Below, one piece after another: positions 13,645-22,742 of a stretch of 64,000 nucleotides of DNA (the stretch's first letter is position 1; the number at the start of each line of letters is the position of its first letter). Under the pieces are notes generated by a model that was given only the letters and a program-made list of their open reading frames with translations, had not been told where the DNA came from and made no database searches. Source of the DNA: Flavobacterium soyae (GTDB lineage: Bacteria > Bacteroidota > Bacteroidia > Flavobacteriales > Flavobacteriaceae); the NCBI RefSeq assembly GCF_021245985.1, contig NZ_JAJQXA010000001.1, forward strand, positions 186,001 through 250,000, given 5' to 3'. The position numbers were made by a program, and so were the translations under genes.

Positions 13645-16197
13645 TTATTTTGCAGTAGCTGCGCTGATTTTTGCTTCAACTTCTTCTTCTGTTCCTTCGT
13701 AAACTTCTCTGGTTGTTTTACCATTTTCAGTTTTAGTTACAGTTCCGGTAGTTTTACCGTTGTCATTTCTTAAATCAACACGAACAGATTTTTTCTCATA
13801 TTTATTTGTGTCAAAACAATCTGTTTTTTGATATTTTCCGCTTGCATCAAAATGTGCTAAACATTTTGCTGTTTCTTCTTCAGTACAGCCTTTTTCTTTA
13901 CACATTTTAATACATTCTTCTTTTGTCATTCCTGATAAATCTCCACATTTAGAAACTCCTCCGGCATGCATTTCGGTTTTTGCACAACAAGAAGCTTTTC
14001 CTGCAATATCAGATGACGAATGTCCTTCTCCTAAAATTGGTGCAACAACTAATCCAATCAAACAAGTTAATTTAATTAAGATGTTCATTGATGGTCCAGA
14101 TGTATCTTTAAACGGATCTCCAACTGTATCTCCGGTTACGGCAGCTTTGTGCGCATCAGAACCTTTATAAGTCATTTCGCCGTTGATCATAACTCCTGCT
14201 TCAAAAGATTTTTTAGCATTGTCCCAAGCTCCCCCGGCATTGTTTTGGAAAACTGCCCAAAGAACTCCGGAAACTGTAACTCCGGCCATATATCCTCCTA
14301 ACATTTCAGCAATTAGCTGATTGTTATCTGCGTAAACTAATTTTCCTAAAAGTACAATTGCAATTGGAAAACCAATCGTTAAAATTCCCGGAAGCATCAT
14401 TTCGCGTAAAGCAGCTTTTGTAGAAATTTCAACACATTTTCCGTATTCCGGTTTTCCGGTTCCTTCCATAATTCCCGGAATTTCCTTAAACTGGCGACGC
14501 ACTTCATAAACCATATCCATCGCTGCTTTTCCAACAGAATTCATTGCTAAAGCAGAGAAAACCACCGGAATCATTCCACCGACAAATAACATCGCTAAAA
14601 CTGGCGCTTTGAAGATATTGATTCCATCAATTCCTGTAAACGTTACATATGCTGCAAATAATGCTAATGAAGTCAAGGCTGCAGATGCAATCGCAAATCC
14701 TTTTCCGGTTGCTGCAGTTGTGTTTCCAACAGAATCTAAAATATCGGTTCTTGTGCGAACTTCTTTTGGTAATTCGCTCATTTCGGCGATTCCTCCGGCG
14801 TTATCAGAAATTGGCCCAAAAGCATCAATTGCTAACTGCATTGCTGTTGTTGCCATCATTGCCGAAGCTGCTAAAGCTACTCCATAAAATCCTGCTAAAG
14901 CATACGAGATCCAAATTGCCACTGCAAACAATAATACGGTTGGAAAAGTAGAAATCATTCCCGTTGCCAGACCTGCGATTACGTTTGTTCCTGCTCCTGT
15001 AGATGATTTTTGAACAATCGCCAAAACTGGTTTTGTCCCTAATCCTGTATAATATTCTGTTACGGATGAAATAGCGCCCCCCACAACTAATCCGACTAAT
15101 GTTGCATAGAAAACACGCAATGATGAAATGGCTTTTGATCCTTCTCCAAAGAAAGTCATCTGCATGGTTTCAGGAAGCATGTGTTTCACCAGGAAGAAGC
15201 AAGCCACGGCAGTTAAAACAATCGAAACCCAGTTTCCTATATTTAATGCTTTCTGCACTTGTGCTTCTTTTGCATTATCATCTGAAATTTTTACTAAAGT
15301 TGTTCCTATAATAGAAAATAAAATTCCGAAACCGGCAATCGCCATTGGAAGCAAAATAGGACCAATTCCGCCAAAAGCGTCATTGATGTTTCCTCCCATA
15401 TCTTTTATAACATAGTTCCCTAGAACCATTGCTGCAAGGACTGTTGCAACGTAAGACCCAAATAAATCAGCTCCCATACCTGCAACGTCTCCCACATTAT
15501 CACCTACGTTATCGGCAATTGTAGCAGGGTTACGCGGATCATCTTCCGGAATTCCAGCTTCTACTTTACCCACTAAATCGGCACCAACGTCTGCTGCTTT
15601 TGTATAGATTCCACCTCCAACTCTGGCAAAAAGTGCAATTGATTCTGCCCCAAGAGAAAATCCTGCTAAGGTTTCTAAAACAACGGTCATTGTTTCTGTA
15701 TCTTTCCAAACCCCGCCAGAAAATAAATTAAAGAAAATTATAAAAAAAGTAGTTAAACCCAGAACTGCAAGACCTGCAACGCCCAGCCCCATTACGGTTC
15801 CGCCGCCAAAAGATACTTTTAATGCCTGCGGTAAACTTGTACGCGCCGCCTGTGTTGTTCTAACGTTTGTTTTGGTTGCGATTTTCATACCTATATTACC
15901 TGCGTAAGCCGAAAATAATGCGCCAAAAATAAATGCAATTACGATTAATAAATGTGTTTTTACACCCGGAATAAAGGTAATTCCTGCCAAAGCTAAACTT
16001 GCAATAATAACGAAAATCGTTAATAGTTTATATTCGGCTTTTAAGAAGGCTAAGGCTCCTTCGTAGATGTAATCTGAAATCTCTTTCATTTTACCGTCTC
16101 CGGCGTCTTGTTTTAAAACCCAAGTCCTTTTTATTCCCATGAAAAGTAATCCTAAAACTGCCATGACAATTGGCAGGTAAATCATAAATGCATTCAT
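13645..16197 (-). CDS. hppA: membrane ion-pumping pyrophosphatase (K+-dependent type) with Cys-rich C-terminal extension
   Basis: 850 residues. Hydrolyses cytosolic PPi and pumps Na+ and/or H+ out of the cytoplasm. Multiple membrane segments surround the catalytic stretches DVGADLVGKVE, EDDPRNPATIADNVGDNVGD and SDNAGGIAEM. The motif GNTTAATGKG has the Ala expected of K+-dependent enzymes (K+-independent ones have Lys). The membrane core ends near residue 722. About 128 extra residues follow with eight cysteines (about 737, 738, 751, 762, 766, 771, 779, 794), then a charged tail. By family topology the C-terminus faces the periplasm. The soluble pyrophosphatase ppa is the next gene upstream on this strand. 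Confidence 0.95.
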   Translation of the reverse strand: MNAFMIYLPIVMAVLGLLFMGIKRTWVLKQDAGDGKMKEISDYIYEGALAFLKAEYKLLTIFVIIASLALAGITFIPGVKTHLLIVIAFIFGALFSAYAGNIGMKIATKTNVRTTQAARTSLPQALKVSFGGGTVMGLGVAGLAVLGLTTFFIIFFNLFSGGVWKDTETMTVVLETLAGFSLGAESIALFARVGGGIYTKAADVGADLVGKVEAGIPEDDPRNPATIADNVGDNVGDVAGMGADLFGSYVATVLAAMVLGNYVIKDMGGNINDAFGGIGPILLPMAIAGFGILFSIIGTTLVKISDDNAKEAQVQKALNIGNWVSIVLTAVACFFLVKHMLPETMQMTFFGEGSKAISSLRVFYATLVGLVVGGAISSVTEYYTGLGTKPVLAIVQKSSTGAGTNVIAGLATGMISTFPTVLLFAVAIWISYALAGFYGVALAASAMMATTAMQLAIDAFGPISDNAGGIAEMSELPKEVRTRTDILDSVGNTTAATGKGFAIASAALTSLALFAAYVTFTGIDGINIFKAPVLAMLFVGGMIPVVFSALAMNSVGKAAMDMVYEVRRQFKEIPGIMEGTGKPEYGKCVEISTKAALREMMLPGILTIGFPIAIVLLGKLVYADNNQLIAEMLGGYMAGVTVSGVLWAVFQNNAGGAWDNAKKSFEAGVMINGEMTYKGSDAHKAAVTGDTVGDPFKDTSGPSMNILIKLTCLIGLVVAPILGEGHSSSDIAGKASCCAKTEMHAGGVSKCGDLSGMTKEECIKMCKEKGCTEEETAKCLAHFDASGKYQKTDCFDTNKYEKKSVRVDLRNDNGKTTGTVTKTENGKTTREVYEGTEEEVEAKISAATAK

Positions 16198-16252
16198 AAT
16201 ATATTAATGGTTTTGGTTAATAGTCAACAATCTAACAAAAACGAATTTAAAC

Positions 16253-16290
16253 AAAAAAGCAATACTCCTGACGGCAGTATTGCTTTTTTT
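16253..16290 (-). terminator. terminator between ppa and hppA
   Basis: AGCAATACT/AGTATTGCT stem with 9-nt loop and A/T runs on both sides. It follows ppa on the minus strand and separates it from hppA, so the two pyrophosphatases are not simply one operon. Confidence 0.85.
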
Positions 16291-16310
16291 ATAATAGAAT
16301 AAGGTTAAAA

Positions 16311-16841
16311 TTATTTAATACTAAATAATCCAGCCGGTTTATTTTCAATATCATCAAAACGCTTTGTACACTCAGCAATAATTGCGTAAGCTTCTTTTAC
16401 GTCTCCCCATCCTTCTACATCAACTTTTTTGTGCTCAAGATCTTTATACACCTGGAAGAAATGCTCGATTTCTTTTACTAAGTGAGGGTTAATATCAGAA
16501 AGATCGTTTAATGAATTCCAAATTGGATCTGAAACTGGTACACAAATAATTTTCTCGTCTGGTCCTTTATCATCTGCCATGTGGAAAACACCAATTGGTT
16601 TTACTTCCATAACACATCCAGGAAAAGTTGGTTCGTTTACTAAAACCAATACATCAAGAGGATCGCCGTCAAGCGCTAAAGTTTCAGGAATAAATCCATA
16701 ATCTGCAGGGTACATCATTGAAGAGAATAACATTCTGTCGAAACGCATTCTTTTGATTTCAAAATCGTACTCATATTTATTTCTGCTTCCTCTTGGTATT
16801 TCGATTAATACATCGAAAGTTGTTAGTTTGTCTGCGGTCAT
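16311..16841 (-). CDS. ppa: soluble inorganic pyrophosphatase (family I)
   Basis: 176 residues. Cytosolic hydrolysis of PPi to two phosphates, needing Mg2+. The N-terminal half has YEYDFEIKRMRFDR and MYPADYGFIPETLALDGDPLDVLVL, with the metal-binding Asp residues of DGDPLD at 58-63. EVKPIGVFHMADDKGPDEKIICV and HFFQVYKDLE complete the active site. The length matches bacterial family I. It has its own promoter (TACTTTTG at 16875-16882) and terminator, and neighbours the membrane pyrophosphatase. Confidence 0.97.
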   Translation of the reverse strand: MTADKLTTFDVLIEIPRGSRNKYEYDFEIKRMRFDRMLFSSMMYPADYGFIPETLALDGDPLDVLVLVNEPTFPGCVMEVKPIGVFHMADDKGPDEKIICVPVSDPIWNSLNDLSDINPHLVKEIEHFFQVYKDLEHKKVDVEGWGDVKEAYAIIAECTKRFDDIENKPAGLFSIK

Positions 16842-16874
16842 TTTCGTTTTTTATTATATCTATAATTTCGACTG

Positions 16875-16882
16875 CAAAAGTA
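16875..16882 (-). promoter_or_regulatory. promoter -7 box of ppa
   Basis: Minus-strand TACTTTTG, matching TAnnTTTG, 33 nt before the ATG at 16841. Confidence 0.6.
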
Positions 16883-16973
16883 ACTAAACAATCCTTTTTT
16901 ACAATGAAAAAAGTATATTAATCTGTGTATTTATACATTAATTAATATACTTTTCTTTTTATATAACAGACAG

Positions 16974-17573
16974 TTAATATGTAACTTTCCTATTTCGCTT
17001 ATTTAAGTAATAATGCCATAGTAAATATGTCGCATAAGATCGGTACGGACTCCATTGTTCTGCATGGATTTCCATTTCTTGTTTGTCGTGAATATCAAGC
17101 AATTCTTTGATCGTATTTATGACTGCAATATCGCCTAACGGAATCAAATCCGGCTCCTGAAGACAGAACATTAAATAGATATCAATTGTCCAGTTTCCAA
17201 TTCCTTTTAATTTAATTAATTCTTCGCGAACTTGTTTTGCCGATTTTGAAGCCAGACTTTCGACATCCAGTTCTTTATTTAAAATTGCTTCGGCTAAAAT
17301 CTTGATGTATTTTGTTTTTTGGCGGCTAACTCCAAGACTTCTATATTCTTCATCCGGCAAAATGACCATTGTTTCAGGATTGCAGGTTGTATAGGATTTT
17401 ATTTTTAAGAATGTGGCTTTCGCCGAATCAATAGAAACCTGCTGTTCGAGAATTAATAAAACTAAAGTTTCAAAACCCTGCGGACGCTTTGGAATTGGCG
17501 GAAGTCCGTATTTTTCTATTATTTCACGAAATACTGGATTTTTATTGGTCAGAAAATCGATGGCTTCCTGCAT
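16974..17573 (-). CDS. HhH-GPD base-excision DNA glycosylase (AlkA/3-methyladenine type)
   Basis: 199 residues. Removes alkylated bases from DNA. The core has ETLVLLILEQQVSIDSAKATF near the N-terminus, the helix-hairpin-helix KLKGIGNWTIDIYLMF at about 121-136, and the catalytic Asp in LIPLGDIAV (about D148). No C-terminal Fe-S cysteines are seen, so it is not an EndoIII/MutY member. It is shorter than E. coli AlkA, lacking the N-terminal TBP-like domain. Which base it prefers is not readable. Confidence 0.88.
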   Translation of the reverse strand: MQEAIDFLTNKNPVFREIIEKYGLPPIPKRPQGFETLVLLILEQQVSIDSAKATFLKIKSYTTCNPETMVILPDEEYRSLGVSRQKTKYIKILAEAILNKELDVESLASKSAKQVREELIKLKGIGNWTIDIYLMFCLQEPDLIPLGDIAVINTIKELLDIHDKQEMEIHAEQWSPYRSYATYLLWHYYLNKRNRKVTY

Positions 17574-17640
17574 AAGATATTTTTAAGTTTATTTCAAAAT
17601 TAAATAAAAAATCTCGTAAAGACGCGAAGGTTTTTTGCAC

Positions 17641-17725
17641 ACAGATTCTGCAGATTTAAGCAATTTTTTCAACCTGAAACTATTTAATCTCCGCTTATCA
17701 GCTCAAATCTGCAAAATCTGCGTGA
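17641..17725. repeat. diverged inverted repeat of the CAGATTCTGCAGATTT type
   Basis: ACACAGATTCTGCAGATTTAAG and, inverted, TCAAATCTGCAAAATCTGCG lie about 50 nt apart between 17573 and the terminator of the next gene. They resemble the repeats at 931-1163. Confidence 0.45.
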
Positions 17726-17742
17726 ACCAAAAATATTTAAAC

Positions 17743-17778
17743 ATAAAAAAGCCGCAAAGATTTTAAACCTTCGCGACT
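17743..17778 (-). terminator. terminator of the DUF5686 gene
   Basis: On the minus strand AGTCGCGAAG pairs with CTTTGCGGCT (two wobble pairs) followed by a run of T. It lies 31 nt after the stop codon. Confidence 0.7.
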
Positions 17779-17809
17779 TTGTAACTTTGATCCTTTGTAC
17801 CTTATATAA

Positions 17810-20311
17810 TTAGAAATAGAATCCGAAAGATCCTTTTATAGCAAATTTGGCAGCATCAGGCATGTTTAAATAACTTCCTCTCCAGGAAAAATCAAGGCGG
17901 AAAACTTTGAAGATATTTCCAATTCCGGCGTTGTATTCCCAATACACATTTTCTGGTGCATTGTATGGTAATCCCGAAGCATTAATAGCACGATTCGCAT
18001 CAGAAATTGTTCCGTGAACAGCTTTAACTCCAACAAATTCTCTCCAGTTCAACTTTCGCATAAATGGAATTCTGGCAAACAATCTTCCTCCAAAATCATG
18101 ATTCCATTGCAAAGTTGTATATTGATCGGTTACGAATTCGTAGAAATTCAGGTTACTAAACGTATTTTCAATCGTAAAATAAGTTTGGTTACCCGGAATT
18201 ACACTCATTAATCCTAACGGAATTGTACCAAATGTTTTCCCAGTTTCTAAAATAATATTAGATCTTCCTAAAGGCCCAATCATAATTGGCTGCTTATAAA
18301 AAATCTGAATTTTTTCGTAAGCAAAATCACTGTCCATAACTCCTTTTAAACCGTAACTAAAGTTAACAAAGAAATGACTGAAAGGGCTGTCAACCAAATC
18401 TCTTTCAACTCCGTAACCAATAGTTTTACGGTTTGGCATATATTCAAACTGAATATTGGCTTCTGATTGTTTTACATCGCTTTTTATCACACCGGCAGGA
18501 TTTGCTGCACTTGGCAAAGTTGTATAGTAATCTAAACTAAATGTTTTAGATGCCGATTCTAATGTTCGATACGAAAACCCAGCCTGAACTATAAAATTCT
18601 TTTTAGGCTCCATTTCTACAGAAATGTTACTTAAATTTATATTGGTCAATTTTCCGTTACTTCCGGTTGTAAACAAGGCAGAAGACGCAAAACTTCGTCC
18701 TAAAATATCATTTGTTGTGGTTAAACTTGCACCAATTTGTTCGATGTCGCGTCTGTTTCCTCCGGAAATAATAACTCGTTTTTTCTTATCGACCATCCAT
18801 TTTCCAGAAACCCCGTATTTGAATTTACTGTCGTCAAATCCGTAAGCTGTATAAGCTTGTATACGCCAAGGATCATTTGGCCCAAAATAAGTTCGCCCTC
18901 CTACTCTTATTCTTAAACCTTCAACTTCGTTATAACCAAATGTGGAGAAAATTGGTCCGTAATCGAAGTTTTTAAATTCGATATAACCACTTCCCAGGAT
19001 GGAGACGAGATTATACAACTGCTTAAATCGCTTGACGGTCTGCAGCGTATCGAGCATTTTATAAATCCCCGCTTCGTCTTTATTTAATTGCTCAAAACGA
19101 TTTTCTTCCCAAAATTCCGGCGGTCGCTCATAGACCGCGTTGTCTATGAAATTAACTTCTTCTTTGTAGAATTTCTCGGGTTTTTGAATGTTGAATTTAT
19201 GGTTACGATATAATGTCGTTCGTTTTCCATAAACCCCTTTTGATTTTTCTTTTTTATTCAAAGCAAAATCAGACATCATATAATCTCTCGTCAATAGAAA
19301 AACAGAGTCATTCTGTACCTCAAATTCCTGTTCGATATAAATGTCTTTTACCCAGTTAATATTGGCACTTTTAGTAACGCCCATATTAATTTTCTTAATT
19401 GCAAAAGTAGAATCATTTACCCAAAAATCTCCTTTAAAGGTTAATTCGTTTTTACGTCTCGGATAAAAAACAATATTAAAACACCATTTTTTGTCTATAA
19501 AAGCGCTGTCTTTCAATACGTAATTGTAAACATCGATTCCGGTTCTTGAAAGCGGACTTGTAAAACTTTTATCAAAAAATTTAAGGTGGTTGTCGTAAAT
19601 ATTATAATCTGAATAAAGGTCTTTTACAAAAGCTAAAATCTGCTGATTTCCGTTGAAACCAGACATTTTATTTCCTGTAATATTTTCTTTTACTTTCTTT
19701 AATTTATTATCGCCGTAAACATCATAAACAGATTCGTTAATGAATATTGGAAGATACGTTTTTCCGGTAACATCAGATGTATCTACGTGATTAAAAACAA
19801 ACTCCATTCCTTTAAAGAGTTTATTTTTCATAAAAGCACTGTCAATCGTGTTCATGTCAAACTCGACTTTCTCATACTTCTGCATTTGATACTGATTGAA
19901 TTGGTAAAGTCCGTTTTTACGCTTTCTTTCCCATATTTTCCTCAAAATATCAAGCGCCGGATTGTTCTTTTTTGATGTTTTTCCGGTATAAATTACAACT
20001 TCATTAAGAGCTTCCGGCTCACTTAAAATGATTTTAAAATCATAATTTACTGTTTTTTCTAAAGGAACTTCTTTGTCTGAAAATCCAGCAGAACTAACTA
20101 ATAAAGCGGTATACGTATTTGGGGATTCGAGATAAAAACGACCATCTTCGTTAGAAACGATTCCTGTGTTCGAACCTTTAAAAACAACATTTGCAAAAGG
20201 TATCGGCTGATTAGACTTGTCCAAAACAATTCCGCTCACTTTCGTTTGTGCAGTAGCAATAGCCGCAAATGCGAATACAAAAAATAGGCTGAGTAAAATT
20301 ATTCTTTTCAT
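17810..20311 (-). CDS. DUF5686 outer-membrane protein with CarboxypepD-regulatory domain
   Basis: 833 residues from the ATG at 20311 (MKRIILLSLFFVFAFAA...), which gives a standard signal peptide. An ATG 27 nt upstream lies inside the preceding terminator and is rejected. Residues about 22-110 form a CarboxypepD-regulatory-like domain (VSGIVLDKSNQPIPFANVVFKGSNTGIVSNEDGRFYL). The rest matches the DUF5686 layout: a soluble middle (LDILRKIWERKRKNGLYQFNQYQMQKYEKVEFD) and a C-terminal barrel ending KFAIKGSFGFYF. It is an outer-membrane protein of unknown function, possibly related to TonB/BamA-type barrels. It is monocistronic between two terminators. Confidence 0.85.
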   Translation of the reverse strand: MKRIILLSLFFVFAFAAIATAQTKVSGIVLDKSNQPIPFANVVFKGSNTGIVSNEDGRFYLESPNTYTALLVSSAGFSDKEVPLEKTVNYDFKIILSEPEALNEVVIYTGKTSKKNNPALDILRKIWERKRKNGLYQFNQYQMQKYEKVEFDMNTIDSAFMKNKLFKGMEFVFNHVDTSDVTGKTYLPIFINESVYDVYGDNKLKKVKENITGNKMSGFNGNQQILAFVKDLYSDYNIYDNHLKFFDKSFTSPLSRTGIDVYNYVLKDSAFIDKKWCFNIVFYPRRKNELTFKGDFWVNDSTFAIKKINMGVTKSANINWVKDIYIEQEFEVQNDSVFLLTRDYMMSDFALNKKEKSKGVYGKRTTLYRNHKFNIQKPEKFYKEEVNFIDNAVYERPPEFWEENRFEQLNKDEAGIYKMLDTLQTVKRFKQLYNLVSILGSGYIEFKNFDYGPIFSTFGYNEVEGLRIRVGGRTYFGPNDPWRIQAYTAYGFDDSKFKYGVSGKWMVDKKKRVIISGGNRRDIEQIGASLTTTNDILGRSFASSALFTTGSNGKLTNINLSNISVEMEPKKNFIVQAGFSYRTLESASKTFSLDYYTTLPSAANPAGVIKSDVKQSEANIQFEYMPNRKTIGYGVERDLVDSPFSHFFVNFSYGLKGVMDSDFAYEKIQIFYKQPIMIGPLGRSNIILETGKTFGTIPLGLMSVIPGNQTYFTIENTFSNLNFYEFVTDQYTTLQWNHDFGGRLFARIPFMRKLNWREFVGVKAVHGTISDANRAINASGLPYNAPENVYWEYNAGIGNIFKVFRLDFSWRGSYLNMPDAAKFAIKGSFGFYF

Positions 20312-20320
20312 TGTCTGGGC

Positions 20321-20360
20321 AAAAAAAAACTTCATCAATTAATAAATGAATGATGAAGTT
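20321..20360 (-). terminator. terminator of pdhB
   Basis: On the minus strand AACTTCATCA and TGATGAAGTT pair, followed by a run of nine T. It lies 22 nt after the pdhB stop and just before the DUF5686 start. Confidence 0.85.
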
Positions 20361-20382
20361 TTATGAGTATTCTAAATGTGTA

Positions 20383-21360
20383 TTATTTGTATAACACTTT
20401 TTTAACTGCTTTTACTACATCACCTGCATTTGGTAACCAGTCTTTTAATAATACTGGAGAGTAAGGTGCAGGAGTATCTGCAGTTGTTATACGTTGAATT
20501 GGCGCATCAAGGAAATCAAATGCTTGTTCCTGAACGATATAAGTGATCTCTGATGAAATACTGGCAAAAGGCCAGGCTTCTTCAAGAATTACTAAACGGT
20601 TTGTTTTTTTAACAGATTTAAGAATCGCATCTTTATCCATAGGACGAACTGTTCTTAAGTCGATAATCTCACAAGAAATCCCTTCTTTAGCTAATTCATC
20701 AGCAGCAATAAAAGCTTCTTTGATGATTTTTCCAAAAGAAACAATAGTTACATCTTTTCCTTCACGTTTAATATCAGCAACTCCTAGTGGAATTGTGTAT
20801 TCTCCGTCTGGCACTTCACCTTTGTCACCATACATTTGCTCAGATTCCATGAAAATAACTGGGTCATTATCGCGAATTGCAGATTTTAAAAGTCCTTTTG
20901 CATCATAAGGAGTTGAAGGCACAACAACTTTAAGACCCGGAGTGTTTGCAAACCAGTTTTCTAAAGCTTGTGAGTGAGTTGCTCCTAATTGACCTGCAGA
21001 AGCAGTTGGTCCGCGGAAAACGATTGGCACATTAAATTGTCCACCTGTCATTTGACGCATTTTAGCAGCATTATTTATAATTTGATCAATACCAACTAAA
21101 CAGAAGTTGAATGTCATATATTCTACAATTGGTCGGTTACCGTTCATTGCAGAACCTACTGCAATTCCTGTAAAACCAAGCTCAGCAATTGGAGTATCGA
21201 TTACTCTTTTTTCACCAAACTCAGCAAGCATTCCTTTTGAAGCTTTGTATGCTCCGTTGTATTCTGCAACTTCTTCGCCCATTAAATATATGGATTCATC
21301 GTGACGCATTTCTTCGCTCATCGCTTCACAAATGGCCTCTCTAAATTGTATTGTTCTCAT
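20383..21360 (-). CDS. pdhB: pyruvate dehydrogenase E1 component, beta subunit
   Basis: 325 residues. With E1 alpha and TPP it decarboxylates pyruvate and acetylates the E2 lipoyl arm in the cytosol. The N-terminus MRTIQFREAICEAMSEEM, the TPP-site Glu in the YLMGEEVAEYNGAYK stretch, DTPIAELGFTGIAVGSA and GGQFNVPIVFRGPTASAGQLGATHSQ are characteristic. The transketolase C-domain follows (DLRTVRPMDKDAILKSVKKTNRLVILEE). The alpha subunit is not adjacent, which is common in Bacteroidota. A TATTTTTG promoter lies at 21392-21399. Branched-chain oxo acid E1 beta is the main alternative. Confidence 0.93.
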   Translation of the reverse strand: MRTIQFREAICEAMSEEMRHDESIYLMGEEVAEYNGAYKASKGMLAEFGEKRVIDTPIAELGFTGIAVGSAMNGNRPIVEYMTFNFCLVGIDQIINNAAKMRQMTGGQFNVPIVFRGPTASAGQLGATHSQALENWFANTPGLKVVVPSTPYDAKGLLKSAIRDNDPVIFMESEQMYGDKGEVPDGEYTIPLGVADIKREGKDVTIVSFGKIIKEAFIAADELAKEGISCEIIDLRTVRPMDKDAILKSVKKTNRLVILEEAWPFASISSEITYIVQEQAFDFLDAPIQRITTADTPAPYSPVLLKDWLPNAGDVVKAVKKVLYK

Positions 21361-21391
21361 ATTTTATTTGTATGTTGAATTTTCTGAAGAG

Positions 21392-21399
21392 CAAAAATA
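21392..21399 (-). promoter_or_regulatory. promoter -7 box of pdhB
   Basis: Minus-strand TATTTTTG, matching TAnnTTTG, 31 nt before the ATG. Confidence 0.6.
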
Positions 21400-21782
21400 A
21401 ATATTTTAAATAACTTAAAAGCATAAATTGAATTTAAAATCGCATGAAGTTCTTTCTCTCTTTAGCTTTTAACTTTTAAAATATTATTGTGATATTTACG
21501 AAATCGATATAATAGACGTATAACTCACACTTAATTTGCCAAATCTTTTTTTTTTGACAAACTTTACTCTATTTGTTTAATTCCTCTTCCTCATAAATTC
21601 TTTGATAAGAACGGCTAAAACCAAAAATTAGTATTTATCAGCCTAAACTTTAACCATTGTTTAATCTTCAAAAATTGCAAAATTCCTAACAATCAGACAA
21701 AATGAATGCTTCTTTATTTTAAGATTCCGATGAAAACCACCTCAAAACACATAATCTTCGAAATCGTAATAGTTTTAAAAAA

Positions 21783-21800
21783 TATTATGCGTGCATAGTA
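21783..21800 (+). promoter_or_regulatory. candidate operator upstream of etfBA
   Basis: TATTATGC, 2 nt, GCATAGTA: an 8-bp inverted repeat with one mismatch. It ends 21 nt before the -7 box (21822), so it abuts or overlaps the -33 region. It looks like a site for a dimeric regulator. Which one is unknown. Confidence 0.45.
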
Positions 21801-21821
21801 TAATTATTCCAAATTAAATTC

Positions 21822-21829
21822 TAAATTTG
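21822..21829 (+). promoter_or_regulatory. promoter -7 box of etfB
   Basis: TAAATTTG, matching TAnnTTTG, 34 nt before the ATG at 21864. Confidence 0.6.
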
Positions 21830-21863
21830 TAAAAGCATATTACAAATTCAAAATATATACTTT

Positions 21864-22610
21864 ATGAAAATATTAGTTTGCATCAGCCATGTGCCTGATA
21901 CTACTTCAAAAATTAACTTCTCCAATGGTGATTCAGAATTCGATACCAATGGTGTACAATATGTAATTAATCCTAATGATGAGTTTGGACTTACACGTGC
22001 TATCTGGTTCCAAGAACAGCAAGGTGCAAATGTAACAGTTGTAAATGTTGGAGGTCCTGATACTGAACCAACATTGCGTAAAGCATTGGCAATTGGTGCA
22101 AACGAAGCAATACGTGTAAACGCAAACCCAACTGACGGATTTTTTGTTGCAAAACAATTAGCTGAAGTAATTAAAAATGGCGGATACGATCTTGTAATTG
22201 CAGGAAAAGAATCTCTTGATTATAATGGTGGAATGGTTCCTGGAATGATTGCCGGAATTTTAGGCTCTAATTTTTTAAATTCTTGCACCTCTTTAACTGT
22301 TGATGGAAACAATGTAAAAGCTGTTCGTGAAATCGACGGTGGAAAAGAAACTGTAAGCACTACGCTGCCTTTAATTATTGGTGGTCAAAAAGGTCTTGTT
22401 GAAGAAAAAGATTTACGTATCCCGAACATGAGAGGAATCATGACAGCAAGAACTAAAGCTTTAACTATTCTTGAGCCAGTTGACGCTCCTATAAATACAA
22501 AAGCGGTAAAATTTGAAAAACCAGCCCCAAAATCAGCAGTGAAATTAGTTTCTGCAGATAATTTAGATGAGTTAATCAATTTATTACACAACGAAGCGAA
22601 GGTTATTTAA
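21864..22610 (+). CDS. etfB: electron transfer flavoprotein, beta subunit
   Basis: 248 residues. With EtfA it forms the soluble FAD/AMP dimer that carries electrons from acyl-CoA and other dehydrogenases to the quinone pool. The N-terminus MKILVCISHVPDTTSKINF, the NPNDEFGLTRAIWFQEQQGANVTVVNVG segment, DLVIAGKESLDYNGGMVPGMIAGILG and the RIPNMRGIMTARTK stretch are typical of the AMP-binding subunit. It heads the etfBA pair; the 132-bp gap to etfA is filled with AAATCTA repeats. Confidence 0.96.
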   Translation: MKILVCISHVPDTTSKINFSNGDSEFDTNGVQYVINPNDEFGLTRAIWFQEQQGANVTVVNVGGPDTEPTLRKALAIGANEAIRVNANPTDGFFVAKQLAEVIKNGGYDLVIAGKESLDYNGGMVPGMIAGILGSNFLNSCTSLTVDGNNVKAVREIDGGKETVSTTLPLIIGGQKGLVEEKDLRIPNMRGIMTARTKALTILEPVDAPINTKAVKFEKPAPKSAVKLVSADNLDELINLLHNEAKVI

Positions 22611-22692
22611 GATTGCAGATTGCAATACTAAATCTACATTTTGATTCACTTCAAAATCTAAAATCAATAATCTTTTTAGATTTCATTTTCAA

Positions 22693-22740
22693 AAATCTGA
22701 AATCTGAAATCTAAAATCTAAAATCTAAAATCTAAAATTG
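22693..22740 (+). repeat. AAATCTA heptamer repeats between etfB and etfA
   Basis: Six tandem 7-mers: AAATCTG twice, then AAATCTA four times, ending two bases before the etfA ATG at 22743. Similar units occur in 33405-33470 before accD. They lie where the ribosome-binding region of etfA would be. Confidence 0.85.
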
Positions 22741-22742
22741 TT

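Larger units (their letters stand above)
21361..21863. other. 503-bp divergent intergenic region, pdhB/etfB
   Basis: AT-rich. It holds the pdhB promoter (21392-21399, minus), the etfB promoter (21822-21829, plus) and an imperfect palindrome at 21783-21800. I see no ORF or RNA gene in the rest. Confidence 0.7.

Noticed and set aside
14609..15415. Several plus-strand ORFs of 70-100 codons inside hppA
   Set aside because: They lie opposite a well-conserved membrane pyrophosphatase and encode low-complexity, antisense-like peptides; no start context or homology.
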